A stretch of 64,000 nucleotides of DNA, from contig BDDC01000079.1 in the NCBI GenBank assembly GCA_001662425.1, forward strand, positions 1 through 64,000, written 5' to 3'. Positions 55,031 through 64,000 of the stretch are shown in pieces. Numbering within the stretch: the first letter of the stretch is position 1; the number at the start of each line of letters is the position of its first letter. A model generated the notes under the pieces. The model was not told the origin of the DNA. It ran no database searches and saw nothing but the letters and a program-made list of their open reading frames with translations. The position numbers and the translations under genes are program-made. The stretch is from Chlamydomonas sphaeroides (taxonomy: Eukaryota > Chlorophyta > Chlorophyceae > Chlamydomonadales > Chlamydomonadaceae).

Positions 55031-55236
55031 TGCGGAATGGCGCGGGTCTGGGGGTAGGGTGGGGAAGGGGGAAGTGTGCAGTGAGGACGCGCGTGTGAGC
55101 AGGGGCTCCTCCGCGTGTGAGGAGTGAAGATGGCCTGGCATGAGCACGGCAGCGCCGCAGCGGGCCCGAGGTGTGAGGCGGACGGGTTGCGTGGGGTCCT
55201 GGAGCGCTGCTTGTGTGGCGGAGATGGAGGCTGGCG

Positions 55237-55241
55237 TGTAA
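55237..55241 (+). terminator. Poly(A) signal TGTAA of the ClpR gene
   Basis: TGTAA lies 207 nt past the ClpR stop codon and about 110 nt before the RAD9 start. It matches the volvocine poly(A) signal and leaves very little room for the RAD9 promoter. Confidence 0.6.
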
Positions 55242-55348
55242 CAGAGCGAGGAATGCGTGCCATTGAGGAGCAGCGGCGTACGGCGCAGCACGCGCTTCAC
55301 GTTCAGCGAAAATCTGCAGCCGCGCTCCCGCGTCGCCATACCGCAGCC

Positions 55349-58300
55349 ATGAGCGTACGCTTCAGCCTAGGTCGCAACGAGGTCAAGCATGTGAAGAACA
55401 CGCTGCAGGCCCTCAACAAGTTTGGCGCGGAGCTGCAGTTTGAGGCACAGCCCGGCAAGGCAAGGAGCTTGTCGCACTTCCATGCCTTGTGATTGTTTGT
55501 GCTCACCGAGCTGTTGTGAACCGCGACGCAGCTCGCTTTGCGCGCGCTCAATACTGCCAAGTCGGCACTGCTCTCGTGCTTCTACTTCAGCCGCTTCTTC
55601 GACAGCTATGAAATTCACGACACAGAAGTTGTGCAGACATACCTGCTCGCAAAGGCAAGCCGCTTGCGGAGCTCGCAGGCCCGCGGTTCGGCATGCCACT
55701 CGCCGCCCCTCACCCCCTCCTCTTCTCCCCTTCCCACACCATAAGAACGTCCTGGCCATCTTCCGCTCGCAAAAGATAACGCAAGCTGACTTCTTGCTGG
55801 ATACGGCGACATGCAAGCTGCAGGCGAGCGTGTACACAGAAGACGGTAAGCTCCCCGCACCTTGCAACCTAGCACGGCGGCGGCCGCGGCGCCCGCATGC
55901 CCTCGCCACCTGCATCCCTCCGGATACTGTGCTGCCGAGTACTTTCGCTTCTTTTGGCCTCCGCCAGGGCTCGTAAAGCGTTACACGTGCGATTGCCTGG
56001 ACGGCGAGGTGGTGGTAGCCACCGTCAACGAGGATGGTTACACGTCCGTGGTGGTCGCCGAAGCTGCTGAGCTCGACAAGTAAGCTCGCCCACACGCCGA
56101 GCCCTCCGTCCTGCACTGGCGCATCCCCAGGGCTGGCGCGGAGCGCTGCCCATTACCATAACCCTGCCCTATATCTTCATGGTTTGATAGTACTGTCCTG
56201 TGTGCACTCTCAAGGGAACCCCCATGCCCGTCGTCCGTGCTGCCGCAGGCTGCTGTGCTCGTTCCAGCACACACTGGAGGAGATCACGCTGGTGGCCAAC
56301 CCACTCACCGAGGCGGTGGCGGGGAACAACCACCGCGCCTGCGAGCTGAGGAGCTACACAGACCCAGCCAAGGGTGCGGCGCCGCGGCGCGCACGGCCGG
56401 GGCATTGCAGGGCGTCACAGGGGGGCTGCGGGTCCCTGGGTTGCGACAGGTCCTGCGCGGCGTGGCTCGTAGGGGCTTGGGAAAGGTCCGCGGCGGTGTG
56501 GGTCGGCGACAGGCACGCGGTTGATTGCTGCAACATCGCGTATCGGCCGGTGCCGACACGGCTCGCGGTCTCCCTCTCTCCTACCTGCATTTGCTGGTCA
56601 TGTGGGTCGGGCGGGGAGCAGGCCTTCCCTAGTCCACGCCAACCTTCCCACCCGCAGCCAGCCTTTGGCCGGCGCCATGCCGACCAATGCTCTCTTGGAC
56701 CCACGTCCCTGACCCCAGCCCCCACGCCTCTCCTCCCTGCCCTCCCTGGCCCCCTGGCCTCCCTCCCTCTCTCCCTTCCCCCCCACCCTCTTCCTCCCTC
56801 CCGCCCGCAGCCTGCTCCGGCGCCATGGTCACCAACGTGACGCTGGACACGCGCTCCGTGTTCACCGCCTACCACCACGACAGCGAGCTGGCCAGCGACG
56901 TCACCTTCAACGTGCGCGACTTCCGGGTGCTGGCGCAGCTGTGCGCGCTGCTGGGCGCCGACGTCAAGCTCAGCTTCGAGACAGCGGGCTGCCCGCTGGT
57001 GGTGGAGCCGCACTTCCGGGGGCTGCCGGTGGGGACGGGGGGCCCGGACTGGCCGCACCTGCGGGGGCTGCCGGTTAGGCCGGCGCCCGGGGATGGGGCG
57101 GGCTTGATGGGCCTCAGCTGGGCCGCGTCAGACGGATTACCGGCACTGCACTTCTGGAGCTCGCCGCCTTCCCGCTGCTCCCCGCCCTACCCCCAGCGCT
57201 AATCCGCTTTCCCCCGCCCCTGTCCCCACAGGAGGGCGGCGAGGTTGACTTCTCTGCCCACCTGGTGCTGTCCACGGTGGCGGAGACGCAGCTGGGGCCC
57301 GACTACGTGGAGCAGCTGCGGCAGAACCGGGCGCAGCAGCAGCAGCAGCAGCAGCAGCACCCCTCGCAGCACCAGCAACAACCGTATCCCCAACAGCAGC
57401 AGCAGGCCTACCCCCAGCAGCAGGAGCAGCAGCAGCAAGCGGACGGCGGCGAGTGGGGCGCTGAGGAGGGCTTCCCGGAGGAGGACGGCGACGGGCCGCC
57501 GCCGGGCTATGCGGCGGAGCCTCGCGGCGGCGGCGGCGGCGGGAGCGGCCCGGCGGCGAGGAGGGGCAGCGGCGCGGCGGGCGAGCCGGCGGCGAAGCGG
57601 CGGCTGCCGCAGCGGCAAAGTGACGCAGGCACGGGGCCGGGCGGCGCGTCGACCTCTGGGTGGCGCGAGGACACGGACGCTGGCGGTGAGCAAGGGGCTG
57701 CTGGGCGGGCGGCAGACAGGTCTGTGGGGACCTCGCCAGCAGCGAACCTGCAGGGGCCGCTGCGGACCACCTGTACCACCTGCCGCCATCTGGCTCCCTC
57801 GACGCGCGCCCCTCCATGTGCGGTGTGCCTCCTTCCTGCATGCCGTGCCTTGCACGGCCCCATGGCCCCACAGCCCCGCCCGGGCGCAACCATGCACTTG
57901 AGCGGCTGCGCCCTCGCGTGTGCAGCCCCTTGGCTGGCCCTGTCCCACACCACACCGCACCATGTGCCCCACCCCGCCGCAGCCATGGACATGCAAGGCC
58001 ACGCAGCCGACCCACGGCAGCCGCCGCGGCACGCCCAGCCGCACCAGCAGCAGCAGCAGCAGCCACAGCAGCAGGCGCCGGCCGACCCGCGCCGGCGGGC
58101 GCCCGAGGCCGGCGGAGGCGCGGGCGCCGGCCCCTCGGACGCGGGCCAGCGCTTCCTGCAGTTCCCGCGCATAGGTGCGGCTGCAGGCGGGGCTGCGCGG
58201 CAACGGCACAGCGGCCTTGTGCGCCCACGCGCCGCAGCCCTGGACGGAGGGCCGAATCACAGCCCGCAGGCCCCCGTGACAACGTCCTGCCGCCCGGCCC

Positions 58301-59635
58301 AATCCCCTCCCTCGTGATGCCCCCTGCCCTGGCGCCCCGTGCCGCAGGCGGACCGCAAGCCCGCGCCGCGCCCGCGGACTCTCAGGACCCGGAGAGCCTG
58401 CCGGGCGTGAGGTGCGCGTCGCGGCGGGCGGGCCAGGCCTGGGATGTGGGTCGGGGGTCCCAGCCACGTAGCCAGATGGCCGGCCCGGCCAAAGCGCCGC
58501 GCGCTTGCGCTGACAAACCCTTGTGCCCTCGCTCCGCACCGCTCGCCCAGGGGGTCACCGCTGGGCCGCGCCGGGGTAGGCCACGGGCCGGGCCCCAGCC
58601 CCACCGCCACCGCCAGCCTGCACGCCGGCGGGCACAGCCAGGGAGCCGACGCCGCCGACAGCCGCATGCTGCTGGCGGAACTAGGCTGCGGCGCTGCCGC
58701 CGCCGCGGCGGCTCCGCCGTCGCCAGCGATGCTGGCGGCCGAGCCCCGGCTAGCGCAGCCCGTCTGGACCGACGGCTTCAGCGGCGCTGGCGGCGCCGCC
58801 GCGGCGGCGCCGGCGGCCGGCCTCGGCGCCGCGGCCGTCTGGCAGCACCGGCCGGGCGTCGAGCAGGCCCTCAGCGGTCCCAGCGGCGGCGGCAGCATCG
58901 GCGCTGGCGGCATGCTGCCGCCGCACGCCGGCGGCGCCGCGGGGATGTCGGCCCATACGCACGGCGCAGCGGCGAGCGACCTTGGCCACCACCCAAGCAG
59001 CCGACCCGGCACCGGCGGCACGGGATGGGCTAGCAGCTGGGCCGGCGGCGCCGCGGGGCCGGCCGGCGCCGCCACCGCCGCCGCAGCGGCGCCGCACGCC
59101 TCCGGCGGGCTGTGGGGCGGCGGCGGTGCGGTGCACCCGACGGCGCCGCCGCCGGACACGTCGGCGGGCGTGGGGAACAGCGGCGTGGGGGCGTACGTGG
59201 GGCAGCGCCCGGGTGCTGCGCAGCATCCTCATCCTCAGCAGCAGTACAGCGAGTCGTTTGGGCGAATGCAGCTGGAGGAGCCGGGGCAGCAGCTGCAGCA
59301 TGTAGACCACAGGTGGGGTCGCGCTGCTATGCAACACAACACACAACATCGTGTATGTGAACATGAGCTTTGACAACATTCGTTGTTAGTTGTATTGTAT
59401 TATGCGCTCGGTGAAGCTTAACCCTCACTGCAGGGCGCTCTTCGGGAGCGACGACGAAGCGGAGGAGGGCACGGGCGCGGACGGCGGGGCGGGCGGCAAC
59501 GTCGCCGACGAGGGCGAGGAGGAGGACGAGGAGGAGGAGCTGCCTGCGACGCCGCCCGAGCAGCAGCAGACGCGGTCGCTGGGCACGGGCGTGCTGTGCC
59601 GGCGGCTGGAGTACGACGGCGGCGTGGGCAACTGA
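55349..59635 (+). CDS. RAD9: Cell-cycle checkpoint clamp subunit RAD9
   Basis: Subunit of the RAD9-RAD1-HUS1 (9-1-1) clamp that is loaded at DNA damage and activates the checkpoint kinase in the nucleus. Eleven exons in phase: 55349-55459, 55532-55654, 55746-55845, 55968-56079, 56249-56373, 56811-57028, 57232-57685, 57983-58174, 58348-58411, 58551-59312, 59434-59635; 820 aa. The PCNA-like core is residues 1 to about 290: FGAELQFEAQPGKLALRALN, SCFYFSRFFDSYE, NVLAIFRSQK, LLCSFQHTLEEITL, CELRSYTDPAK, AMVTNVTLDTRSVFTAY, VTFNVRDFRVLAQLCALLGA and VDFSAHLVLSTV. Then comes an unusually long tail of about 530 residues: poly-Gln blocks, Arg/Gly/Pro, an Ala/Gly/His-rich stretch, and ALFGSDDEAEEG with an acidic run near the end, as in RAD9 tails that are phosphorylated to recruit TopBP1. 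Two introns use GC donors (see findings). Human RAD9 is about 390 aa. Confidence 0.88.
55460..55531 (+). other. GC-AG intron 1 of RAD9
   Basis: The exon ends CCCGGCAAG and the intron begins GCAAGG, ending CGACGCAG. All GT dinucleotides nearby would shift the frame or run into TGA. Only the GC donor joins PGK to LALRALN, the expected RAD9 sequence. Confidence 0.8.
55655..55745 (+). other. GC-AG intron 2 of RAD9
   Basis: The exon ends CTCGCAAAG, the intron begins GCAAGC and ends CACCATAAG. Joining LLAK to NVLAIFRSQK keeps the frame and the family sequence; the one nearby GT would shift phase. Confidence 0.75.
57008..57075 (+). repeat. Copy of RAD9 exon 6 end plus donor in intron 6
   Basis: 57008-57030 (CCGCACTTCCGGGGGCTGCC plus GGT) recurs at 57053-57075 with two mismatches, 45 bp downstream. 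Confidence 0.9.
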
Positions 59636-60359
59636 GGGAGGGACCTCGGGGTGTGGAGGCGCTGCAAAGGGCCTGGGTGGGGGAGTGCAGGATGCTGGCA
59701 GGAGATCGCTGGGGTCGTGGGGCAGCATTGTGTAGCGACAGGGGATCATGTGCCGTACATTTGGGAGCGGGCGTGGAGTGATGGCTTGGAACTGCGCTAC
59801 TGTGGCGGCAAAACTGTTGAGCATTGGGACAACCGTCTGACCGCAAGCGACGTACACATGGGTGGCATCGGGACGGCTAGGGACGGCTGGCCTGATCTTG
59901 GTGTGCAGGAGGCGCCTCCTATCATGAAGAGCGAAGCGCAGAGGCTTGTACTTCTGGCACGGGTTAGTCAGGATGCTGTCGTCAGTCACAAATCAAGGGT
60001 CTGAACACGGCTGAGAAACACTTTGTGTGTAGGGGCCAGGGGTCTCCTTGTTCGACGTGTGGAGGGGACGCCGGGGGGTTCCGGCGTGCTGGTGCTGCGT
60101 GCCAACTGCCAACGCCCTGTCACGCCTTCGCCCTGGTGCAGAACGAGTTCGTGCCGGCGCTTTATACAGCTTGGACACGTTCGTCGCTGGTCTCGTTGTT
60201 AAAACACACGCAACATTTCACCGGAACGGCCGCATCTTGCCGTGCCAACGCACGCCCCGTTGCCTACAAGCTTCCAACAGGCGAGCTTTATACGGAGACA
60301 TCGTCGTATCAGCCTCGGCCAAGGGCCACGTCGCCCGCTTGCGTGGACCTCCCGGGACG
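59636..60359. promoter_or_regulatory. Intergenic region RAD9 / AGPase-like gene
   Basis: About 720 bp between tandem genes. It holds the RAD9 3' UTR and the promoter and 5' UTR of the next gene. No element is assigned. Confidence 0.45.
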
Positions 60360-63300
60360 ATGATACCAATAATGCTTCCCAGCAAGCCGGCGCTGCGTCC
60401 GCAGCGACCTTTATTGACCTTCCCCGCTGCGCCCGTCGGCCTGTCTGGCGCTGTGCGGAGCGCCGCGCGGTTTCGATACCGCCATGGCGCCACCGCCGTG
60501 CGAGCCGCAGCCCTACGCGGCTCCGACGACACGCGCGCATCCGTGCCCTACTTCGCGCAACCATACAATAGCCAAAGTGACAGCTTCGGCGCCGGCAGCC
60601 TCAGCGCGAGCGGCAGCGACAGCGGCACGGAGGAAGGAAAAATGCTTTCGCGCCAGGGCCTCAGCATCTGGCCCCGCGGCCAGCTCTCGGCGGTCGTCCT
60701 AGGCGGCGGCGAGACCGACAGCCGACGGCTCTTCCCGCTGACGCAGTTCCGGACGCTGCCCGCCGTCCCGTTCGGCGGCGCGTACCGGTAAGCCGCCGCG
60801 GCCCCGCCACAACCGTGTCGGTCCTGACTCTTCCGCTGCCGATCACGGCAAGCATGGTCCTCATGCCGGAGCCACTGCCGCGTGCCTCACACCCCTTCGC
60901 CTCCCGTCCACTCCCTGCCCGCAGCATCATCGACCTGCTCATGTCCAACCTGCTCAACAGCGGCGTCAACAAGATCCACATCCTCACCGCGTACAACAGG
61001 CAGGCACATGCACCGCCGTGCGCGCACGCTCGCGGACGCCGCCAGCCAGCCAGGCCTCCACAGGGCGCAAGAAACCTTGGCGTCCTCCGCCGCTGGCGCT
61101 GGTTCCAGCGTCTGTAGTCAGCAACCCTTGCTGAGCAGCCTACGCTGAGCAGCCTACGCTGAGCAGCCTACGCCGGCGCTGCACTGCTTCCCTCGCCCCA
61201 ACCGTCACGCCCCGCTCCCTTGCTCCTCCAACCACCAACCGCCCCACAGCTACTCGCTCAACCGCCACCTGCAGCGCACGTACGACATGAGCGGCGGCGT
61301 GCCGTACGGCGGGGACGGGTACATCGAGGTGGTGGCGCAGAGCCAGGTGCGGGCGTGTGCGTGTCGTGCGGCCGCCTGGCCTGCTCGGGTAACACGCTGC
61401 CCGCACTACTGCCGCACCCACACGAACGGTGCTGCTGGGCCCTGGCCTGACGCCTAGGGCAGCTTTGATGCAGCACACTGTACGGCACGTGTCGGCCGGG
61501 ACCCAGCTCGGCGGCCGACGCCCTCGCACCCCTCCCCTCTCCCTCTCCCCTCTTGCCGTTAAGTCGCCCGACAGCAGCCAGTGGGTTACGGGTACGGCGG
61601 GCTGCGTGCGGCAGTTCATGGCGTACCACGACTCCAACAGCAAGAATCGCTTCGTGGAGGACGTGCTCATCCTGCCGGGTACGGCACCGGGCTGGGTACG
61701 GCACGGGCTGGGCACGGCACGCGACGAGCCGCACTGGACCCACCCACCACCCACCCTCGGGTACCCTCGCTCGGGCCGTTCCGCAAAGACGCCCCTCACC
61801 GCCTCGCACGCAGGGGACCATGTGTACGCTGCCGACTACACGCCCATCATCGCCTACCACCGCTCCACCGGCGCCGACCTGACCATTGTGTGCCGCCCCG
61901 TGACGGGCAAGCAGGCTATACGGCTGGGGGTGGTCAAGGTGCGGCTCTTGGGGCGCTTGCTTATGGGGCCCAGGCCTCGCGTCATGTACTGCACCAAATG
62001 CTTGCAGAGTGCTTGGCATGAGCTACGACGCGAAGATGCCAGCACAACCTCGTCCCATTCTCCCCATTCGACCCCAACCCCAACTCCGGCGCCCCCGCCG
62101 CACGTGCCTCGCAGCTGGCCAGCTCCAACCGCATCTCCGCCTTTGTGGAGAAGCCCGTGCCCGAGCAGCTGCCCAGCCTGTCCATGTCGGACGACGAGAT
62201 GCGGCCCTTCCTGGAGAGTGCCGCCGAGGCAGAGGCCGAGCTGGCTTCGCAGCTGGCTGCGGCGGAGGCGCGGCGGCAGCGCGAGTGGACGCCCAGCCAG
62301 CCGCCGGGCGCGGTGGCGGCGGGCAACCGCGTCGCCGTCGCCGGCGGCGGCTCGCGTGGCCGGCGCGTTGGCGGCGGCGAGCGGGTCCGCATCAACATGG
62401 CAGTGGGTGCTGGCTGGGGACTGGCGGCGCTGACGTGGCCTGTGCTGCCGCGCCGCCGTGCGACGTTGCTGCGCCCGGGCGGCCATGTCCCCTGTTGTCT
62501 ACTGTGTCCGCATGATCTCGTTGCAACGCCGTCCCGCCGAGTGGTTGTGCCCTCCGCCTGCTGTCTGCCTGCTTCCCGGCCGCAGACGTCGATCGACGAG
62601 GATGAGCCGGGCTCGGGCACGCCGGGCTGGGTCGGATCCACGGGTATCTACATCTTCAGGTGCGCCCTGGATCCCACAAGGATCCAGGCTTACGCTGCAC
62701 ATTCATCTGCACCTGGAGATCTCCATGCCACCTCCGATCCTGTCCGCGGCTGCTCCTGCACGTGCCCCTGCGACATCCACGCCCCCCATGCGCCTCCGCG
62801 CTGCCCCCATGGCCCGCAGGCGCTCGGTGCTGTCAGAGGCGCTGGCGCGCAACCAGCGCGCGAGCGACTTCGGCCGCCAGCTCATCCCGGAGCTCATCAA
62901 GCAGGGCCTTCGGGTGGGACTGGCGGGGCCTCGCGGCGTGGACCGCAGGCTGTCACCAGGCACCTGGCAGCTGCGGCCCGGCCCGCATGGTCGCACTGCG
63001 CGGGCGCCGCCGGCCAGCCCCCACCCAGATCCGCTGTGCAGCCCCCAGCGCCCTGCGGCGTCTCCATGACCTGGACTTTGCCAGTCGCATCGGCGCGTTT
63101 CCATACACCTCCTTTTTGCGCCACCTCCCGCCTCCCTCCCTCCCGCCTCGTCAGGTCCACGCCTACCGGCTGCCCGGCTACTGGGCGGACGTGGGCGGCT
63201 GCGTGGGCGACTACTACGAGGCCAGCATGGCGCTTCTGGCGGACACGCCCTCCATCTCCTTCGACACGCCCATCGAGAGCCCCTTCTTCAAGTACGCAGC

Positions 63301-63675
63301 TTGGCTGTGCAGCATTCTCTTACCTGGGAGTCATGCCATGGGCCTGTGCGCCGGACCCCGGGCCTCGCTCGCGTGCCCCTCGCGTGCCCCGTGCCCGCCA
63401 GCGCCGCTGGCTGGCGCCGGGCCTGGGCCCAACCCCTTGCCGCCCTGATGCCCCACACCCGCCTGCTCGAAGCCGCCTGCTCCACTGCACGTCCCGCTGT
63501 GGCAGGTACCCGCTCACCATCCCCGCCACGCAGCTGCACGGCACGCGGGTGAAGCGGGCGCTCATAAGCTCGGGCTGCATCCTGGGCGCCGCCGCCATCA
63601 GCCGCTGCGTGGTGGGGCCGCGCAGCATAATTGGCGATGGCGTCACGCTGGAGGACAGCGTCTTCATGGGCGCCG
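60360..63675 (+). CDS. Divergent ADP-glucose pyrophosphorylase large-subunit-like protein (3' end beyond window)
   Basis: Family role: makes ADP-glucose from glucose-1-phosphate and ATP for starch in the plastid; the large subunit is mostly regulatory. Ten exons so far: 60360-60787, 60925-60999, 61250-61346, 61564-61678, 61814-61938, 62115-62402, 62586-62659, 62820-62913, 63155-63291, 63506-63675 (534 aa read). The N-terminus of about 100 residues is transit-peptide-like. Seen: VVLGGGETDSRRLFPLT (nucleotide loop, 115-128), LPAVPFGGAYRIIDLLMSN, ILTAYNSYSLNRHL, GTAGCVRQF (210-218), ILPGDHVYAADY (Asp240), VEKP (Lys293), STGIYIF, DFGRQLIPELI, YWADVGG, SPFFKYP, then left-handed-helix repeats SGCILGAAAISRCVVGPRSI. 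R-x-LPAVP matches large subunits. Odd points: the nucleotide loop is longer than GGGxGTRLxPLT, GTAD is GTAG, and a roughly 75-residue Glu/Ala/Gly/Arg-rich insertion follows VEKP. Confidence 0.82.
61130..61171. repeat. 3 x 14-bp perfect tandem repeat in AGPase-like intron 2
   Basis: GCTGAGCAGCCTAC occurs three times without a mismatch inside the second intron of the AGPase-like gene. Confidence 0.97.
61676..61725 (+). repeat. Tandem copies of the exon 4 donor region (AGPase-like)
   Basis: The donor sequence CCGGGTACGGCAC is followed by CGGGCTGGGTACGGCAC and GGGCTGGGCACGGCAC, so the exon edge and GTACGG donor are repeated with decay. Confidence 0.8.
62667..62687. other. Perfect 8-bp hairpin just inside an intron
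   Basis: CTGGATCC and GGATCCAG separated by CACAA, starting 8 nt after the donor of intron 7 of the AGPase-like gene. Confidence 0.85.
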
Positions 63676-64000
63676 GTGAGTGCCGCGTCATCACAGCACA
63701 GCACCATCATCACCCCACATGTCCGTGCGGTTTGCTACGTCGCAAGGCACCGCTGAGCTGATGGCGCCGGCGACTCGGCCCCTGCATGGGCGGGGGTGGG
63801 CGCTGTGCGCTCGCGCCATCGCGGTTCTGCATCTGGGCAGCCGCAAAACATGCAACACAGCGTAGGCAACACGTGGCCCACATGACCCACATGACCCACA
63901 TGAGGTAGCCGGGCACGGTGCACGTCACGCAGCTCACGCTCCCCCAGCAAGGTACCGTAGCCACCCTCAGTGCAAACGGCACCCCTGCGTGCAACACCCC
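63676..64000 (+). other. Intron of the AGPase-like gene running to the window end
   Basis: The donor GTGAGT at 63676 opens an intron. No further exon of the family is recognised before the window ends. A perfect 3 x 9-bp tandem (CCCACATGA) is at 63877-63903. Confidence 0.6.
63877..63903. repeat. 3 x 9-bp perfect tandem repeat
   Basis: CCCACATGA three times in direct succession inside the terminal intron of the AGPase-like gene. Confidence 0.97.

Noticed and set aside
57816..59033. Arg-rich 405-codon frame in the RAD9 tail
   Set aside because: Ends in a stop before the conserved acidic C-terminus; the alternative donor at 58412 keeps the frame that reaches ALFGSDDEAEE.

Overview
The window looks like nuclear DNA of a green alga of the Chlamydomonas/Volvox group (volvocine Chlorophyceae). 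It is very GC-rich. The coding is broken into many short exons with GTGCG/GTGAG donors and (G)CAG acceptors. TGTAA motifs, the usual poly(A) signal of this group, follow some stops. The gene content is plant-like: plastid RNase J, a ClpR subunit, an ADP-glucose pyrophosphorylase and ECHIDNA/TVP23. This placement is inferred from content and style. All gene models were built by hand from reading frame, splice dinucleotides and phase. For every complete model except ClpR (5' end open, assembly gap) the exon lengths sum to a whole number of codons.

Layout, left to right: plastid RNase J (-, 771-8831); armadillo-like Ser/Ala-rich protein (+, 9564-15850); small probable mitochondrial membrane protein (-, 17338-17805); actobindin/WH2-repeat actin-binding protein (+, 18598-21263); TVP23/ECHIDNA Golgi protein (-, 21721-23524); DUF4864-like protein (+, 23870-25907); F-box/LRR-like protein (+, 26268-28731); Pro/Ala-rich membrane protein (-, 30603-32380); 87-aa single-TM protein (+, 33265-33730); a 1,855-aa Arg/Ser-Arg/Asp/Glu-rich SR-like protein (-, 35455-43292); helical protein with a GGY tail (+, 44093-47186); coiled-coil plus acidic-tail protein (-, 48226-51778); ClpR (+, about 52344-55030, with a 385-base assembly gap); checkpoint clamp RAD9 (+, 55349-59635); divergent ADP-glucose pyrophosphorylase large-subunit-like protein (+, 60360 to beyond the window).

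The genes are unrelated housekeeping functions, not an operon or cluster. From 771 to about 55000 orientation mostly alternates, which gives several divergent pairs with short shared upstream regions (shortest 345 bp, between TVP23 and the DUF4864 gene). At least four proteins would act in or pass to the plastid (RNase J for RNA processing, ClpR for proteolysis, the AGPase-like protein for starch, possibly DUF4864).

The most unusual signals are these: (1) many introns carry a nearby degenerate copy of the adjoining exon edge, often with the splice site itself, in at least five genes; (2) a five-repeat actobindin-type protein; (3) two consecutive GC-AG introns in RAD9; (4) a 43-nt near-perfect hairpin 17 nt inside an intron; (5) a divergent AGPase-like protein with an altered nucleotide-binding loop. 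No bacterial, viral, transposon, CRISPR, tRNA or rRNA feature was found.
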